A stretch of 64,000 nt of DNA from JBBEBE01 sp040882505 (lineage in GTDB: Bacteria > Bacteroidota > Rhodothermia > Balneolales > Balneolaceae), in assembly GCA_040882505.1 (NCBI GenBank), contig JBBEBE010000010.1:18463-82462 (forward strand), read 5' to 3'. This document shows positions 18,238 through 27,166 of the stretch, piece after piece. Below the pieces are notes generated by a model that worked only from the letters and a program-made list of their open reading frames with translations, was not told the origin of the DNA and searched no databases. The position numbers and the translations under genes are program-made. Position 1 is the first letter of the stretch; every line of letters starts with the position of its first letter.

Positions 18238-19218
18238 ATGGCAGTTTTACAATTCAGAGAAGCTATCCGGGATGCGATCGATGAGGAGATGTCGCGAGAC
18301 GAAAAAGTCTTCGTCATGGGAGAAGAGGTAGCCGAGTACAACGGTGCCTACAAGGCGACGGAAGGTCTTCTGGACAAGTATGGTCTGAGACGAATGATCG
18401 ATACGCCTATCTCTGAGCAGGGGTTTGCCGGAATTGGTGCGGGAGCGGCGATGAATGGTCTGCGCCCGATCATTGAGTTCATGACCTTCAACTTTGCCTT
18501 GTTGGCAACCGACCAGATTATCAATCACGCCTCCAAAGTACGATACATGTTGGGCGGCCAGGTCAATGTGCCGGTTGTCTTTCGTGGACCGAACGGGTCT
18601 GCCGGTCAGCTGGGAGCGACACACTCGGTCGCCTATGATTCCATGTATGCTCATTTTCCCGGTATGAAGGTCATTCAACCCTCCAATCCCGACGATGCCA
18701 AGGGACTCCTCAAGTCGGCTATTCGGGACGACAATCCGGTTATTTTTATGGAGTCCGAGCAGATGTACGGGCTCAAAGGGGAGGTGTCCGAAGAGGAAGA
18801 TTACCTGATCCCGATCGGAAAGGCGAGGATTCAACGCGAAGGATCCGATGTAACGATTGTTTCACACGGAAAGATGGTTCACGTGGCCCAAAAAGCTGTG
18901 GATGCACTCGAGAAAGAGGGAGTGGATGCAGAATTGATTGACTTGCGTACCATCAAACCGTTTGATACAGAAGCGGTTGTCCGGTCCATTCGGAAGACAA
19001 ACCGGTGTGTGGTTGTTGACGAGGCACATCCATTTGGCGGTGTGGCCGCGGAAACCGGGTTTTTGATTCAACGTGAAGCATTTGACTATCTGGACGCACC
19101 TGTCGCCCGGGTTACCCTTCCCGATGTTAACGCACCCTTCTCCCGTCCACTCTTTGATCTTTGGCTGCCTGGTCCTGAAGATGTGATCGAGGCCGTAAAT
19201 ACGGTGATGTACCGATAG
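18238..19218 (+). CDS. pdhB: Pyruvate dehydrogenase E1 component, beta subunit
   Basis: Beta chain of E1, 326 residues, completing the active site together with pdhA. Recognisable pieces are LQFREAIRDAIDEEMSRDEK at the start, VFVMGEEVAEYNGAYKATEG with the TPP-contacting Glu, the potassium/TPP region RGPNGSAGQLGATHS, and the C-terminal transketolase domain starting near DVTIVSHGKM. The length is normal. Only E1 alpha, E1 beta and E2 are here; no E3 (lipoamide dehydrogenase) is in the window. Confidence 0.96.
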   Translation: MAVLQFREAIRDAIDEEMSRDEKVFVMGEEVAEYNGAYKATEGLLDKYGLRRMIDTPISEQGFAGIGAGAAMNGLRPIIEFMTFNFALLATDQIINHASKVRYMLGGQVNVPVVFRGPNGSAGQLGATHSVAYDSMYAHFPGMKVIQPSNPDDAKGLLKSAIRDDNPVIFMESEQMYGLKGEVSEEEDYLIPIGKARIQREGSDVTIVSHGKMVHVAQKAVDALEKEGVDAELIDLRTIKPFDTEAVVRSIRKTNRCVVVDEAHPFGGVAAETGFLIQREAFDYLDAPVARVTLPDVNAPFSRPLFDLWLPGPEDVIEAVNTVMYR

Positions 19219-19317
19219 CAAGGAGTAGATTTTTAGTGATGCCCTTGATACTATCCGGAAGACGGATCGCAAGGAAAACCGATGTGAACCCCCTGACAAT
19301 TCAGACGAGTATAGCAT

Positions 19318-20550
19318 ATGGCCGAAAAAATTGAGATGCCCAAACTGAGCGACACCATGGAAGAGGGTGTCATTGCCAAGTGGAATGTAAAAGAGGGCGA
19401 CAAGGTCCAGTCCGGCGATGTGATTGCCGAGGTCGAGACCGACAAAGCGACCATGGAGGTCGAAGTCTTTGAGTCCGGGACCATCTTGAAGATCCTGGTG
19501 GAGGAGGGAGCCAGTGTTCCTCTTGGCGGACTGATGGCGGTTATCGGTGAGAAGGGTGAAGATATCGATGCGATTTTAAAAGAATCAGAATCTTCCGGAA
19601 GTGCAGAGAGCCCTGGTGACGAGAAGCCGGAACCCCAGGCCAAGGAAGAGGCGGCATCCTCACCAGCACCTTCGGCCGGAAGCGACAGTCGTCCGGATTC
19701 AGAAGAAGACGGTCGAATCAAAGCCTCGCCACTGGCCCGAAAGATGGCCGAAGAGAAAGGGATTTCGCTCACACGGGTAGACGGAAGCGGCCCCGATGGA
19801 CGAATCGTAAAGCAGGATATCGAGAATTTTGTACCGTCAAAGGGACGCGCGGCAGAAACGTTTGTCTCTGGTGAAGACGAGACTCTTCCCGTTTCACAAA
19901 TGCGCAAAGCCATCGCCCGTAGATTGAGTGAGAGCAAGTTCACCAATCCACACTTCTACGTAACGGTGGATATAGATATGGAGCCGGCCGTTGCGGCTCG
20001 AGCGTCGTTGAACGAGGTCAGTGAGGTGAAGATCAGTTTCAACGATATTGTCGTTGCAGCATCGGCTCACGCATTGCGACGGCACCCGGACATCAACAGC
20101 TCCTGGAAAGAGGATGTCATCGAGATTCACGGGGATGTTCATGTCGCTGTGGCTGTGGCGATAGACGACGGATTGATGACCCCGGTCCTGCGGCACGCCG
20201 ACAAACGGTCACTCCGTTCCATTTCGACCGAGACACGGGAGTTGGCGAATCTGGCACGAGAGAAGAAGCTTCAGCCGGATCAGATGGAAGGGAGTACATT
20301 TACGATCAGCAATCTCGGCATGTTTGGTGTGGAGGAATTTACCGCCATCATCAATCCTCCGAATGCCTGTATTCTGGCAGTGGGCGGAATTCGGGATGTC
20401 CCGGTCGTCAAGGGTGGAGAGGTCGTACCCGGGAAGCGGATGAAATTGACTCTCTCGAGCGATCACCGGGTTGTGGATGGAGCCAAAGCGGCTCAATTCC
20501 TGAATACACTCAAAGGAATGCTGGAGAATCCCCTCTCCATGCTTCTCTGA
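19318..20550 (+). CDS. pdhC: Dihydrolipoamide acetyltransferase (PDH E2)
   Basis: Core acetyltransferase of the pyruvate dehydrogenase complex, 410 residues. It has one lipoyl domain (1-78) with the lipoylated Lys43 in ETDKATMEV and an Ala/Pro/Glu-rich linker. A peripheral subunit-binding domain lies at about 136-172 (ASPLARKMAEEKGI). The catalytic domain carries H383 and D387 in DHRVVDG. A single lipoyl domain is common in non-proteobacterial E2. The TGA stop at 20548-20550 touches the stop of the convergent gene at 20551 with no spacer. Confidence 0.95.
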   Translation: MAEKIEMPKLSDTMEEGVIAKWNVKEGDKVQSGDVIAEVETDKATMEVEVFESGTILKILVEEGASVPLGGLMAVIGEKGEDIDAILKESESSGSAESPGDEKPEPQAKEEAASSPAPSAGSDSRPDSEEDGRIKASPLARKMAEEKGISLTRVDGSGPDGRIVKQDIENFVPSKGRAAETFVSGEDETLPVSQMRKAIARRLSESKFTNPHFYVTVDIDMEPAVAARASLNEVSEVKISFNDIVVAASAHALRRHPDINSSWKEDVIEIHGDVHVAVAVAIDDGLMTPVLRHADKRSLRSISTETRELANLAREKKLQPDQMEGSTFTISNLGMFGVEEFTAIINPPNACILAVGGIRDVPVVKGGEVVPGKRMKLTLSSDHRVVDGAKAAQFLNTLKGMLENPLSMLL

Positions 20551-21648
20551 TCAAAATCCCGGACCGTCGTAGTTGGCATTCTCGGAGGTGACAATGTGCG
20601 TATAGAAGTTCTGCTCGACCGCAAGTGCGGCGGCCATGCGCGCATAGTCCTCTCCCCGACAGTCGTAATTGATCTGGATGTTTCCTCCCAGGGAGATATT
20701 GATCGGATCCCCTGAATATTCAGATGTATTTCCAACCAAGATGGATCCATTGATGGTAGGGGTGCCTCGACCGTCAAACTCGAAGGCATTTTCGAAGATC
20801 ATCAGGCCATTCCATTCGAAGTTTCCGGCCACCGAGAGTGCCCCTTCGTACTCCATCATCCCACCGGATCGAACAACGAGGATCCCGTACCCTTCACTCT
20901 GTTTCCCGGTCAACTTCACATCGTTTTCAATGAAGAAGACTCCAGGATTGCTGGCGGTTCCCAAGGTGCCGCTGAAGTCCCCGTTCACGGTCACCCCGTT
21001 TCCGGAGCCGAGGAGACGCGCGATGAGTTCGTCGGTTGGTTCATAATTGAGATCGGAGTTGACTTGTACGTTCGGCTCGCCGACGATGTTGATCTCGCCT
21101 TCCGGAAGCTGATCGGCCATCTCCTGGCTGTGAACCACAATTCCCGGCATGGGTTCGCACCCACTTCCTTCCGGCGGAATCCCGCTTATTTCGTGGGCGT
21201 TCCCGTCAATATTGAAACTGTTGAAACCGCTGGGCATGGTAATGGACCCCTGAAATTGGGGAACGAGGGTGTTGAACGGCTGCTTCAGGTAGAGACTCCG
21301 GACTTCGGCCGAAATCCCGTCATACTCGGCATTGGAGATCAAATAGAGGGTGTCTGCTTCCCAGAAATCAGGATGCTCAATCTGTCGGGCATAGAGTGAG
21401 ATGGCCCGACCTTCAATTTCGGTCTCCCACGGGTTCCCGGAGTGGTGGGTCGATGGCCAATTTTCATCGGCATTGATCAACTGCATGGCGATCTGGATCG
21501 CTGTGTGTGCGGTATTCTTTGCCATAATAAAGTCGGCATAGCGCACATTTACTTCGGTCATTCGCAACCCCTGTTTGGAGGTTGTAACATTGATCATGCC
21601 GACGACGATGAGGCAGGCGGCACAGACAATAAGCATGGCGCGTCCCAT
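20551..21648 (-). CDS. Membrane-anchored, pilus-like surface protein of unknown family
   Basis: Protein of 365 residues with one N-terminal hydrophobic segment (AMLIVCAACLIVVGMI) and then a long exported-looking domain rich in Gly, Asn and Ser. The end of that domain looks like a repeating beta structure (GVTVNGDFSGTLGTASNP, GNFEWNGLMIFENAFEFDGR). This resembles PilX-like proteins and beta-helical adhesins, but I cannot name a family. It is third in a three-gene minus-strand unit (22841 to 20551) with 11- and 33-base gaps. All three products have the same plan of a single N-terminal membrane anchor plus an exported domain. It has no canonical prepilin peptidase site. Confidence 0.7.
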   Translation of the reverse strand: MGRAMLIVCAACLIVVGMINVTTSKQGLRMTEVNVRYADFIMAKNTAHTAIQIAMQLINADENWPSTHHSGNPWETEIEGRAISLYARQIEHPDFWEADTLYLISNAEYDGISAEVRSLYLKQPFNTLVPQFQGSITMPSGFNSFNIDGNAHEISGIPPEGSGCEPMPGIVVHSQEMADQLPEGEINIVGEPNVQVNSDLNYEPTDELIARLLGSGNGVTVNGDFSGTLGTASNPGVFFIENDVKLTGKQSEGYGILVVRSGGMMEYEGALSVAGNFEWNGLMIFENAFEFDGRGTPTINGSILVGNTSEYSGDPINISLGGNIQINYDCRGEDYARMAAALAVEQNFYTHIVTSENANYDGPGF

Positions 21649-21659
21649 GGCGGTTCCGT

Positions 21660-22289
21660 TTAGTTTAGATTGCGAGGCGTAAAACGCCGGTCATAGACCG
21701 AACGCAGATATCGAGTGGCTCCGGTGTCGCCGGTTTGAATGGGTTCACGACTCTGCAACTCCATTTCGACGTGTACCTGGCGCACCCGATCCAGTTCCGA
21801 CAAATTGGATCCGGGAGCCGGGTTCATTCGATCGCTCATGGGTTTCCCCTGCGTATCGCTAAAGTAGCTGAGCTCGAATTGTGTGATACCGCTCCGGATC
21901 CAGGTCGTGTCTGCTGTCCCCAGTGCCGAATCTGCCTCGATTCGAAGCAGGCTCCGATGATCCGGATTGGTTCGGCCAGGAATGGGTTGGTCAAGGAGCT
22001 CCCACGTCACAAGTTGAGGGGTTCGGGTCGAGTCCCGGTAGACATTTCTGTAGAATGAGATTTTGGAGGAGTCTCCATGAACCAGAACAGGATCCGTGGG
22101 CTGTTTGACATCATACCCCATGTTCGGAAAATCTTCATGCAGTAATTCCGTGACCTGCGTCAGGTACTCACGATTCAGGTGTGAGAGTGTCACCTCCGTA
22201 CTGTGGTTCCCCAAACGAAGATTCATCCGCCCGATGGCGAGAATGAGCAGACCGGCAATCACGAAACTGGTGATCATTCCTGGGTTCAT
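21660..22289 (-). CDS. Pseudopilin-like protein (PilW-like layout)
   Basis: Protein of 209 residues with an N-terminal membrane segment (MNPGMITSFVIAGLLILAIG) followed by an amphipathic helix (residues about 22-55) and a beta domain, the layout of minor pilins such as PilW. The G-F-T-L-x-E cleavage motif and the Glu at +5 are missing. The C-terminal part (VRQVHVEMELQSREPIQTGD) is like the strand region of pseudopilins. It is the middle gene of the 20551-22841 unit. The pilin-like call rests on architecture and neighbours, not on a family signature. Confidence 0.6.
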   Translation of the reverse strand: MNPGMITSFVIAGLLILAIGRMNLRLGNHSTEVTLSHLNREYLTQVTELLHEDFPNMGYDVKQPTDPVLVHGDSSKISFYRNVYRDSTRTPQLVTWELLDQPIPGRTNPDHRSLLRIEADSALGTADTTWIRSGITQFELSYFSDTQGKPMSDRMNPAPGSNLSELDRVRQVHVEMELQSREPIQTGDTGATRYLRSVYDRRFTPRNLN

Positions 22290-22322
22290 GTTGGCAAGGT
22301 TGGATTCAAATCACGAATTCGG

Positions 22323-22841
22323 TTAATCGGCGTAATAGTTTCGGATGAACTCCAGTCGATAGAGTCGGGGAGATCCACTTCCGTCCCGTAGCAGTGGATG
22401 TGTAATGTGAACCGTCATCTTCTTGAATGTAGACGAAGAGGCCGTCGTTTGATAGTTCACGTTGTCTACGTACTCGACCTCGACATCCATGTCATAGACT
22501 CCCTGCGCAGTCTCGGCCTGCTGGCTCCACCCGTCATAATCGTCAAAGTCGTTGAATTGGGTGCGATCGCTTTCGCCACTGTCGGGACCCAGTTGTGCAG
22601 AGGGTGAAAATCCTTCCGGGATTTCGGCGGGCGGGGCAGTGGCCTGCCAGGTGACTTGATCAAAACTTCGGGTTCGGGCCTCTTCGATGATTTCTTGAGC
22701 CAATGCCACGACTTCTTGTTCCAACTCGCTCTCTACCTGTATCTGTTGGTTTCGAAGCATCAGGCTGTTGGCATTCAGCAGGATCATGGAGAAGATGATC
22801 ATGGCCCCGATCACTTGGATGACATCGGAGTATCCACTCAT
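22323..22841 (-). CDS. Pseudopilin-like protein (PilV-like layout)
   Basis: First gene of the three-gene unit, 172 residues. An N-terminal hydrophobic helix (VIQVIGAMIIFSMILLNANS) continues into an amphipathic helix with acidic residues (QVESELEQEVVALAQEIIEE). It then enters a beta-rich domain ending HITHPLLRDGSGSPRLYRLE. The continuous hydrophobic-to-amphipathic helix is what type IV pilins and TadE-like pseudopilins have. There is no type III signal peptide motif. The 277 bases upstream are AT-rich and shared with a divergent small secreted-protein gene. Confidence 0.6.
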   Translation of the reverse strand: MSGYSDVIQVIGAMIIFSMILLNANSLMLRNQQIQVESELEQEVVALAQEIIEEARTRSFDQVTWQATAPPAEIPEGFSPSAQLGPDSGESDRTQFNDFDDYDGWSQQAETAQGVYDMDVEVEYVDNVNYQTTASSSTFKKMTVHITHPLLRDGSGSPRLYRLEFIRNYYAD

Positions 22842-23091
22842 GGTATTCTGATTTTGTCTTCAGCCTGCCAGTCACGACAGCCTGTTTATTCGGTTTGTTT
22901 CGTCCTTCCTTCGGATCCCACGCATTTATTTTGGATCCCGTCACAGGTCTCTCGCACAAATAATAGGAAGTGGATGGCGACTCTCCAATGTTTTTTTCGC
23001 ACACATGCGATTCCGTGCAACAGGTGCAGATAAAATATATCATTAAAAATATCTAATGTTAGGAAATTTTAATAAAATAGGAGTGAGGTGA

Positions 23092-23544
23092 TTGACCGCC
23101 TCCCCAACCAACGATCCAATGAAAACGCTGACCCTCATATTCGCGCTTCTTTCCCTCTCTTCAGGGAGTGTCTCGGCACAGGGATCGATGGGTTCAACGG
23201 CGATCATGAGGGTTCAAGTCGAGATTGTTGGGGGTGTTCAATTTGATCAGATGATTGTCGAGGCCGGAGCCAGTGAGATTTCACGCATGGACCAAGGCGA
23301 GCACATCTCGCTTGGAGAGTATTCAATTACGGTACCTGAAGGAGCCGACTTCTCCATTCATACCGACCAGGAGATCGAGATGCACGGTACGGGTAGTTGG
23401 AGCCTTGAAACTGCAACCGAGATGACGTCAAACGGTCGGACGCAGACGTTTCAAGTCAAATGCCGAACAGCGACTGGAGGCGAGACGATCGAACATCAGG
23501 GAGCGTACGAAGGTCGGCAAGTCGCCGTTCTTGAATTTCATTAA
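23092..23544 (+). CDS. Small secreted protein, possible fifth fimbrial subunit (DUF4402-like)
   Basis: Small exported protein. TTG at 23092 has GGAG 8 bases upstream, but ATG at 23119 directly begins a textbook signal peptide (MKTLTLIFALLSLSSGSVSA), so either start is possible (150 or 141 residues). The mature part opens with an alternating beta strand (AIMRVQVEIVGGVQFDQMIV) and ends GAYEGRQVAVLEFH. That ending matches the closing strand of the subunits across the usher gene (GAYEGNLTITVDY, GSYEGEFTLEIEY, GVYSGDVVLLIEY). I therefore read it as a distant member of the same subunit family, transcribed toward the usher gene and closed by its own terminator. Confidence 0.6.
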   Translation: MTASPTNDPMKTLTLIFALLSLSSGSVSAQGSMGSTAIMRVQVEIVGGVQFDQMIVEAGASEISRMDQGEHISLGEYSITVPEGADFSIHTDQEIEMHGTGSWSLETATEMTSNGRTQTFQVKCRTATGGETIEHQGAYEGRQVAVLEFH

Positions 23545-23635
23545 CCAATGTACGTTTCACGAAACGCATTCAATCACGTATATCCAAACTAGAACGGGCC
23601 GGATGGCATGACCCCCAGCGATTCGGCCCATCGAA

Positions 23636-23670
23636 GGCTCTCCCCTGACCGGGGAGGGCCTCTTTTTTTT
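23636..23670 (+). terminator. Intrinsic terminator after the small secreted-protein gene
   Basis: GGCTCTCCCC, loop TGACC, GGGGAGGGCC (one G-T pair), then TC followed by eight T residues. It lies about 90 bases after the stop at 23544 and ends at the stop codon of the convergent usher gene, so it insulates the two. Confidence 0.85.
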
Positions 23671-26600
23671 ACGGCTCGATGGTTTCAATCAGATGAATCA
23701 TCGGCAGTGTGGGAGAGTCCGGGCATCGAAGGTCGCTGCGCAGTTGCCGAACGGTGTTCCAGTCACGGTATCGGTGATCCAGGAGCAGATGAGACCGATC
23801 CTGACGATCCAAGAGTATGTAACTCTCCAGTCCGCGCTTTTCCCGTAACTGAATACTGCACGCAGATGCCTGCTCTTGTGTAGCGAACACGCCCACTTGA
23901 ACCATATAGTCAAACGTCAGTCGCAATCCTCGTGAGTCCCGGCTCTGAACCAAGTAGAGATCGTTAACCAATTCGAGTCCCTGGATCCTCTGGGCAAGAG
24001 TGTGAGCTTCTGTCGCTCTCAACGGTCCGTACCGCACCCGGTAGAGCGGAACCTGATCATCCGGTTCCATAATGGTCAAGTCCAGTCCGAGCTCGTGATC
24101 CATTCGCTCCTTAAGTCGCCGCGCGCTGCCCATCGTGGAAAAGGCACCCAGCTGCAGGGAGTGTTCGATTGCTCCTGAATCCGCATTCTCCGGCATGGAA
24201 TCACATCGGGCAACAATCGAGAGGTCGTGTCCCAGAAGGGTCTCTCTCCACGCCAGTAGTTGATCCATGGCGTCGGAAAGATTCCAGGACTGCTCGGTCC
24301 GGATGGCGTAGATGTGTCGAAGGGAATTGTAGATCAGGATGAGTGGCTCCCCGGTTTTCTCCTCCAATTCTTGTGCGATCTGAATGGCTCGTCTTTCGTT
24401 TGGATAGGATCCGAGTTGGATTGGAAACCGACACGTTCCGGTATCCAGGCGGCCAACACGTGTTCCCCGGGCCGTCGGCTCGAGCCATTCAATCGTGAGA
24501 TCTTCGGACGGATCCCGCTCGGCTTCCGGAGTCTCGACGATGGATGCCTGTTGCGATGTCAGCGTCAATCGAAGGCCTTCGACAAAATCACCCTGTGCAG
24601 TGGCCCGTACCTCGAATTCCAGAGGTCCCGGATCCATCTGCAGGCCCGTCGCATCCAGCTGATCCTGAGCCACACGCAATTCGTACGGTCCGGGTGGAAC
24701 TTCATAGGCATAAAAGCCACCATCGGAAAATGTTCGAATCTCCTGTTCGAACTCCTGGAAGGGCCCCTCTTCTGCAAGGTTGACCAACATGAGCCGGGCT
24801 CCTCCGACCGGAGTGGTGATCCCGTTCTGTTCACGAACCACCCGCCCGTCGACAATTCCGGACAGGTAGAGCGGGATGTTGATCACCTTGAACTGGTTGG
24901 GGTCGGTAATGGCCGAGAACTCTTCGACAGCAGGCATGAGCATCGGGTTGGCCAGCGAGTTTTTGTTGATGCTCAAATTGTAGCGCCGATACGGCTGCAG
25001 TTGGGTGATGTAGGATACACCGTCCCGGAAGGTGATGGTTCCGCCACCCCGGTCTACCCGAACCGCATTTTGATAGACAACGGGGTCTCCCTCTTCATAG
25101 GTCCCGGACCCCGATTCGTCAATGTAGAGACGGATGGCAAGCGCAGCACCCCCCACTTGTTGCCGCTGATTCATCTGTATATAACGCGTTTCCGGATCTA
25201 CCCCGATGGATCCCCGAAGGTTCTGACTGGCAGAGAACGATTCCCGATAGTAGCGTGCAGTGGTATTGGTTCGAACCCGATTGAAATCGAAACTGAGACT
25301 GAACCGTCCAAAGAGGAAGTCTCCGGCAAAATTCTTTCCGCCTCCCAGCTGGATTCGACCGGCCGTGAAGATTCGCCGACTCAGGGAGAGCTCGGCATCG
25401 TAAAGTTCCGAACTGTGTGCCAGCCAGCTCCCCTGACCACGCAGATAGAGTCCGCGCACCAACGCGGCTGTTTGTCGACTACGGCTGAACGAATAGGTTA
25501 TCGATCCAAGGAGACGGGAGCTGGGAGTCGTGGTCCACTGCAAAGGTCCCACTTGCGTGTCTCGCCAGGAGAATCGAAGGTTGGCCCGGCCGATTCGGCT
25601 GTTCAGATCCAGTGTGTAGCGAGTTTGGCGGGTGGTGGATCGTTCTTCATGGCTGATCGATGTTCGGAAGAAGAGGGGGAGAGGACCCAACTGAATCGGA
25701 AGAAAGATCGAGGACTGAATTCTGGATTGGTTTCCGGACCGGTTGTAAAGAAGGCTCTCTTCAAGTTGACGTTCGTAGGAGCCACTGAGACTGACCCCGG
25801 ATGGATAGACGACACTGGCATTGGTCCGATAAAAGTAGCGATCGCCCATTTCAAACTGCAGCAGGTACTGCTGGAAGAGTCGCGTAGAGAGAGCTCCGCT
25901 TAGTGTGGGTCGATTCTCGGTGATCCCTTCAAAATATTCGGCTCCCCCGGAAAGTGTGAGCCAATGAGTGAGGCCAACGTTCAATCGCCCTCGCCCCATG
26001 TAGTTTCGGGTGACGGTTCCGGGAAGAGGGGTGTCCAGTTGTCCTCCACTCAATCGGTAGGTAAGTTCGCCAGGCGGGTTGAACTCAAAGGGGATCTGTA
26101 TGCGGGTCTGCCGCTCGGAGATCTCCCCATTGGGGTGATAGATGCGCAAATCGTACCGGGAGGTCCCGTATGTCAGTGGAAACTTGAATCGATACTCGCC
26201 CTCATTGTCTGCACGCAGGAAATCGACCAGCGTGTTGTTTCGGTAGAGTTCTACTTCGGCTTGGGGTGTGGTTTGCCCCCGGTACTGATACATGTCGAAC
26301 AGAAGTCGGGGCTCCAGGGGTTCATTGGTGATCTGTGCACCGGAATAGGTGACCGGGAGAAGCCCCCTGGAATTGGTTTGTCCCACCGTGATGCGACTGA
26401 TCAGGGGGTTGTCCCGTATTCCGTACTGCCAACGAAGCCCGCTCGAGCGGAGTGTCGCGCTCTGTTTCGATACATTGCCGAAAAGAGTTCCCTGAAGATC
26501 GCCTCCAGCCACCTCGGTACCAATGGCCCCCTGAAACTGAGAGCTGTAGAGTTGGTCACTCTGAGTCGCTGTCAGATTGTAATCCAGGAACGCCCCGTTC

Positions 26601-27166
26601 AAGAGATGGCGCTCCCGGTCATATTCAAGCGGGTAGTAATCCGGAACCAGATTATCGGACGGGGACAGACCCCCGCGCTGGCGCTCCCGTTCGGCTCGGG
26701 CAACAGCAGGAACCGTCCATGTGCTCTCCAATTGCAGGTTCAATTGGTTAAAGTTCACCTGAAATTCCAGATCGAACAGCTCGAGAAAGAGGGCCGGATG
26801 AAGGTAGAAATCCATTTCGGTCATATGGATTCTGTCGGGATCCAATTCAATCCGCTGATTTCCCATGCGAAAGATTCCGTCCCGGTAGTTGAGGCTCCAC
26901 TCGCCCTGTCCCGGCAGAAATCCCGAAAGAGTCAACGTGGAGAGATTGCTCTGTGCATCCAGTTCGAGGGCCCGGAAGAGCTCTTGGTGGGGAAGTAGAA
27001 AGGTTCCGTCCTCTCTGTAGATCGCCGTGACATATTGGTTTACGACATTCTCGTACCGGAACGTGAGAAAGACCTCCTGATCTTCCGTCTGAGCCGAACC
27101 CTGCTCAGCGAGAAGCGCGAGAAGAAAAAGAGAGAGAAGTGGGTATAACGCCCGCCACCGGATCAC
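23669..27166 (-). CDS. Usher-like outer-membrane protein with three C-terminal SPOR-like repeats
   Basis: 1165 residues, GTG start overlapping the chaperone stop (GTGA). A signal peptide precedes an N-terminal domain (about 27-150). An ERERQRGG linker leads to a long beta-barrel region (about 190-690) with an inserted usher-type middle domain near VELYRNNTLVDFLRADNEGE. A carboxypeptidase-regulatory-like Ig domain follows (about 785-870, GPYELRVAQ). The last 255 residues contain three SPOR-like units starting at about 910 (FPIQLGSY), 999 (HSLQLGAF) and 1086 (YMVQVGVF). SPOR domains bind denuded peptidoglycan glycans, so the pore could be tethered to the wall. Ushers thread subunits through the outer membrane. 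Usher identity rests on layout, the middle-domain motif and the adjacent chaperone; SPOR identity rests on the V/LQLGxF pattern. Confidence 0.75.
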   Translation of the reverse strand: MIRWRALYPLLSLFLLALLAEQGSAQTEDQEVFLTFRYENVVNQYVTAIYREDGTFLLPHQELFRALELDAQSNLSTLTLSGFLPGQGEWSLNYRDGIFRMGNQRIELDPDRIHMTEMDFYLHPALFLELFDLEFQVNFNQLNLQLESTWTVPAVARAERERQRGGLSPSDNLVPDYYPLEYDRERHLLNGAFLDYNLTATQSDQLYSSQFQGAIGTEVAGGDLQGTLFGNVSKQSATLRSSGLRWQYGIRDNPLISRITVGQTNSRGLLPVTYSGAQITNEPLEPRLLFDMYQYRGQTTPQAEVELYRNNTLVDFLRADNEGEYRFKFPLTYGTSRYDLRIYHPNGEISERQTRIQIPFEFNPPGELTYRLSGGQLDTPLPGTVTRNYMGRGRLNVGLTHWLTLSGGAEYFEGITENRPTLSGALSTRLFQQYLLQFEMGDRYFYRTNASVVYPSGVSLSGSYERQLEESLLYNRSGNQSRIQSSIFLPIQLGPLPLFFRTSISHEERSTTRQTRYTLDLNSRIGRANLRFSWRDTQVGPLQWTTTPSSRLLGSITYSFSRSRQTAALVRGLYLRGQGSWLAHSSELYDAELSLSRRIFTAGRIQLGGGKNFAGDFLFGRFSLSFDFNRVRTNTTARYYRESFSASQNLRGSIGVDPETRYIQMNQRQQVGGAALAIRLYIDESGSGTYEEGDPVVYQNAVRVDRGGGTITFRDGVSYITQLQPYRRYNLSINKNSLANPMLMPAVEEFSAITDPNQFKVINIPLYLSGIVDGRVVREQNGITTPVGGARLMLVNLAEEGPFQEFEQEIRTFSDGGFYAYEVPPGPYELRVAQDQLDATGLQMDPGPLEFEVRATAQGDFVEGLRLTLTSQQASIVETPEAERDPSEDLTIEWLEPTARGTRVGRLDTGTCRFPIQLGSYPNERRAIQIAQELEEKTGEPLILIYNSLRHIYAIRTEQSWNLSDAMDQLLAWRETLLGHDLSIVARCDSMPENADSGAIEHSLQLGAFSTMGSARRLKERMDHELGLDLTIMEPDDQVPLYRVRYGPLRATEAHTLAQRIQGLELVNDLYLVQSRDSRGLRLTFDYMVQVGVFATQEQASACSIQLREKRGLESYILLDRQDRSHLLLDHRYRDWNTVRQLRSDLRCPDSPTLPMIHLIETIEP

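Noticed and set aside
17064..18341. 425-codon minus-strand frame opposite pdhA
   Set aside because: Antisense to an unambiguous E1 alpha gene; no family motif.
24260..26998. Long plus-strand frames of 547 and 344 codons inside the usher gene
   Set aside because: They are antisense to a strongly supported 1165-residue protein with signal peptide and domain motifs. They have no start signals and no protein-like features.
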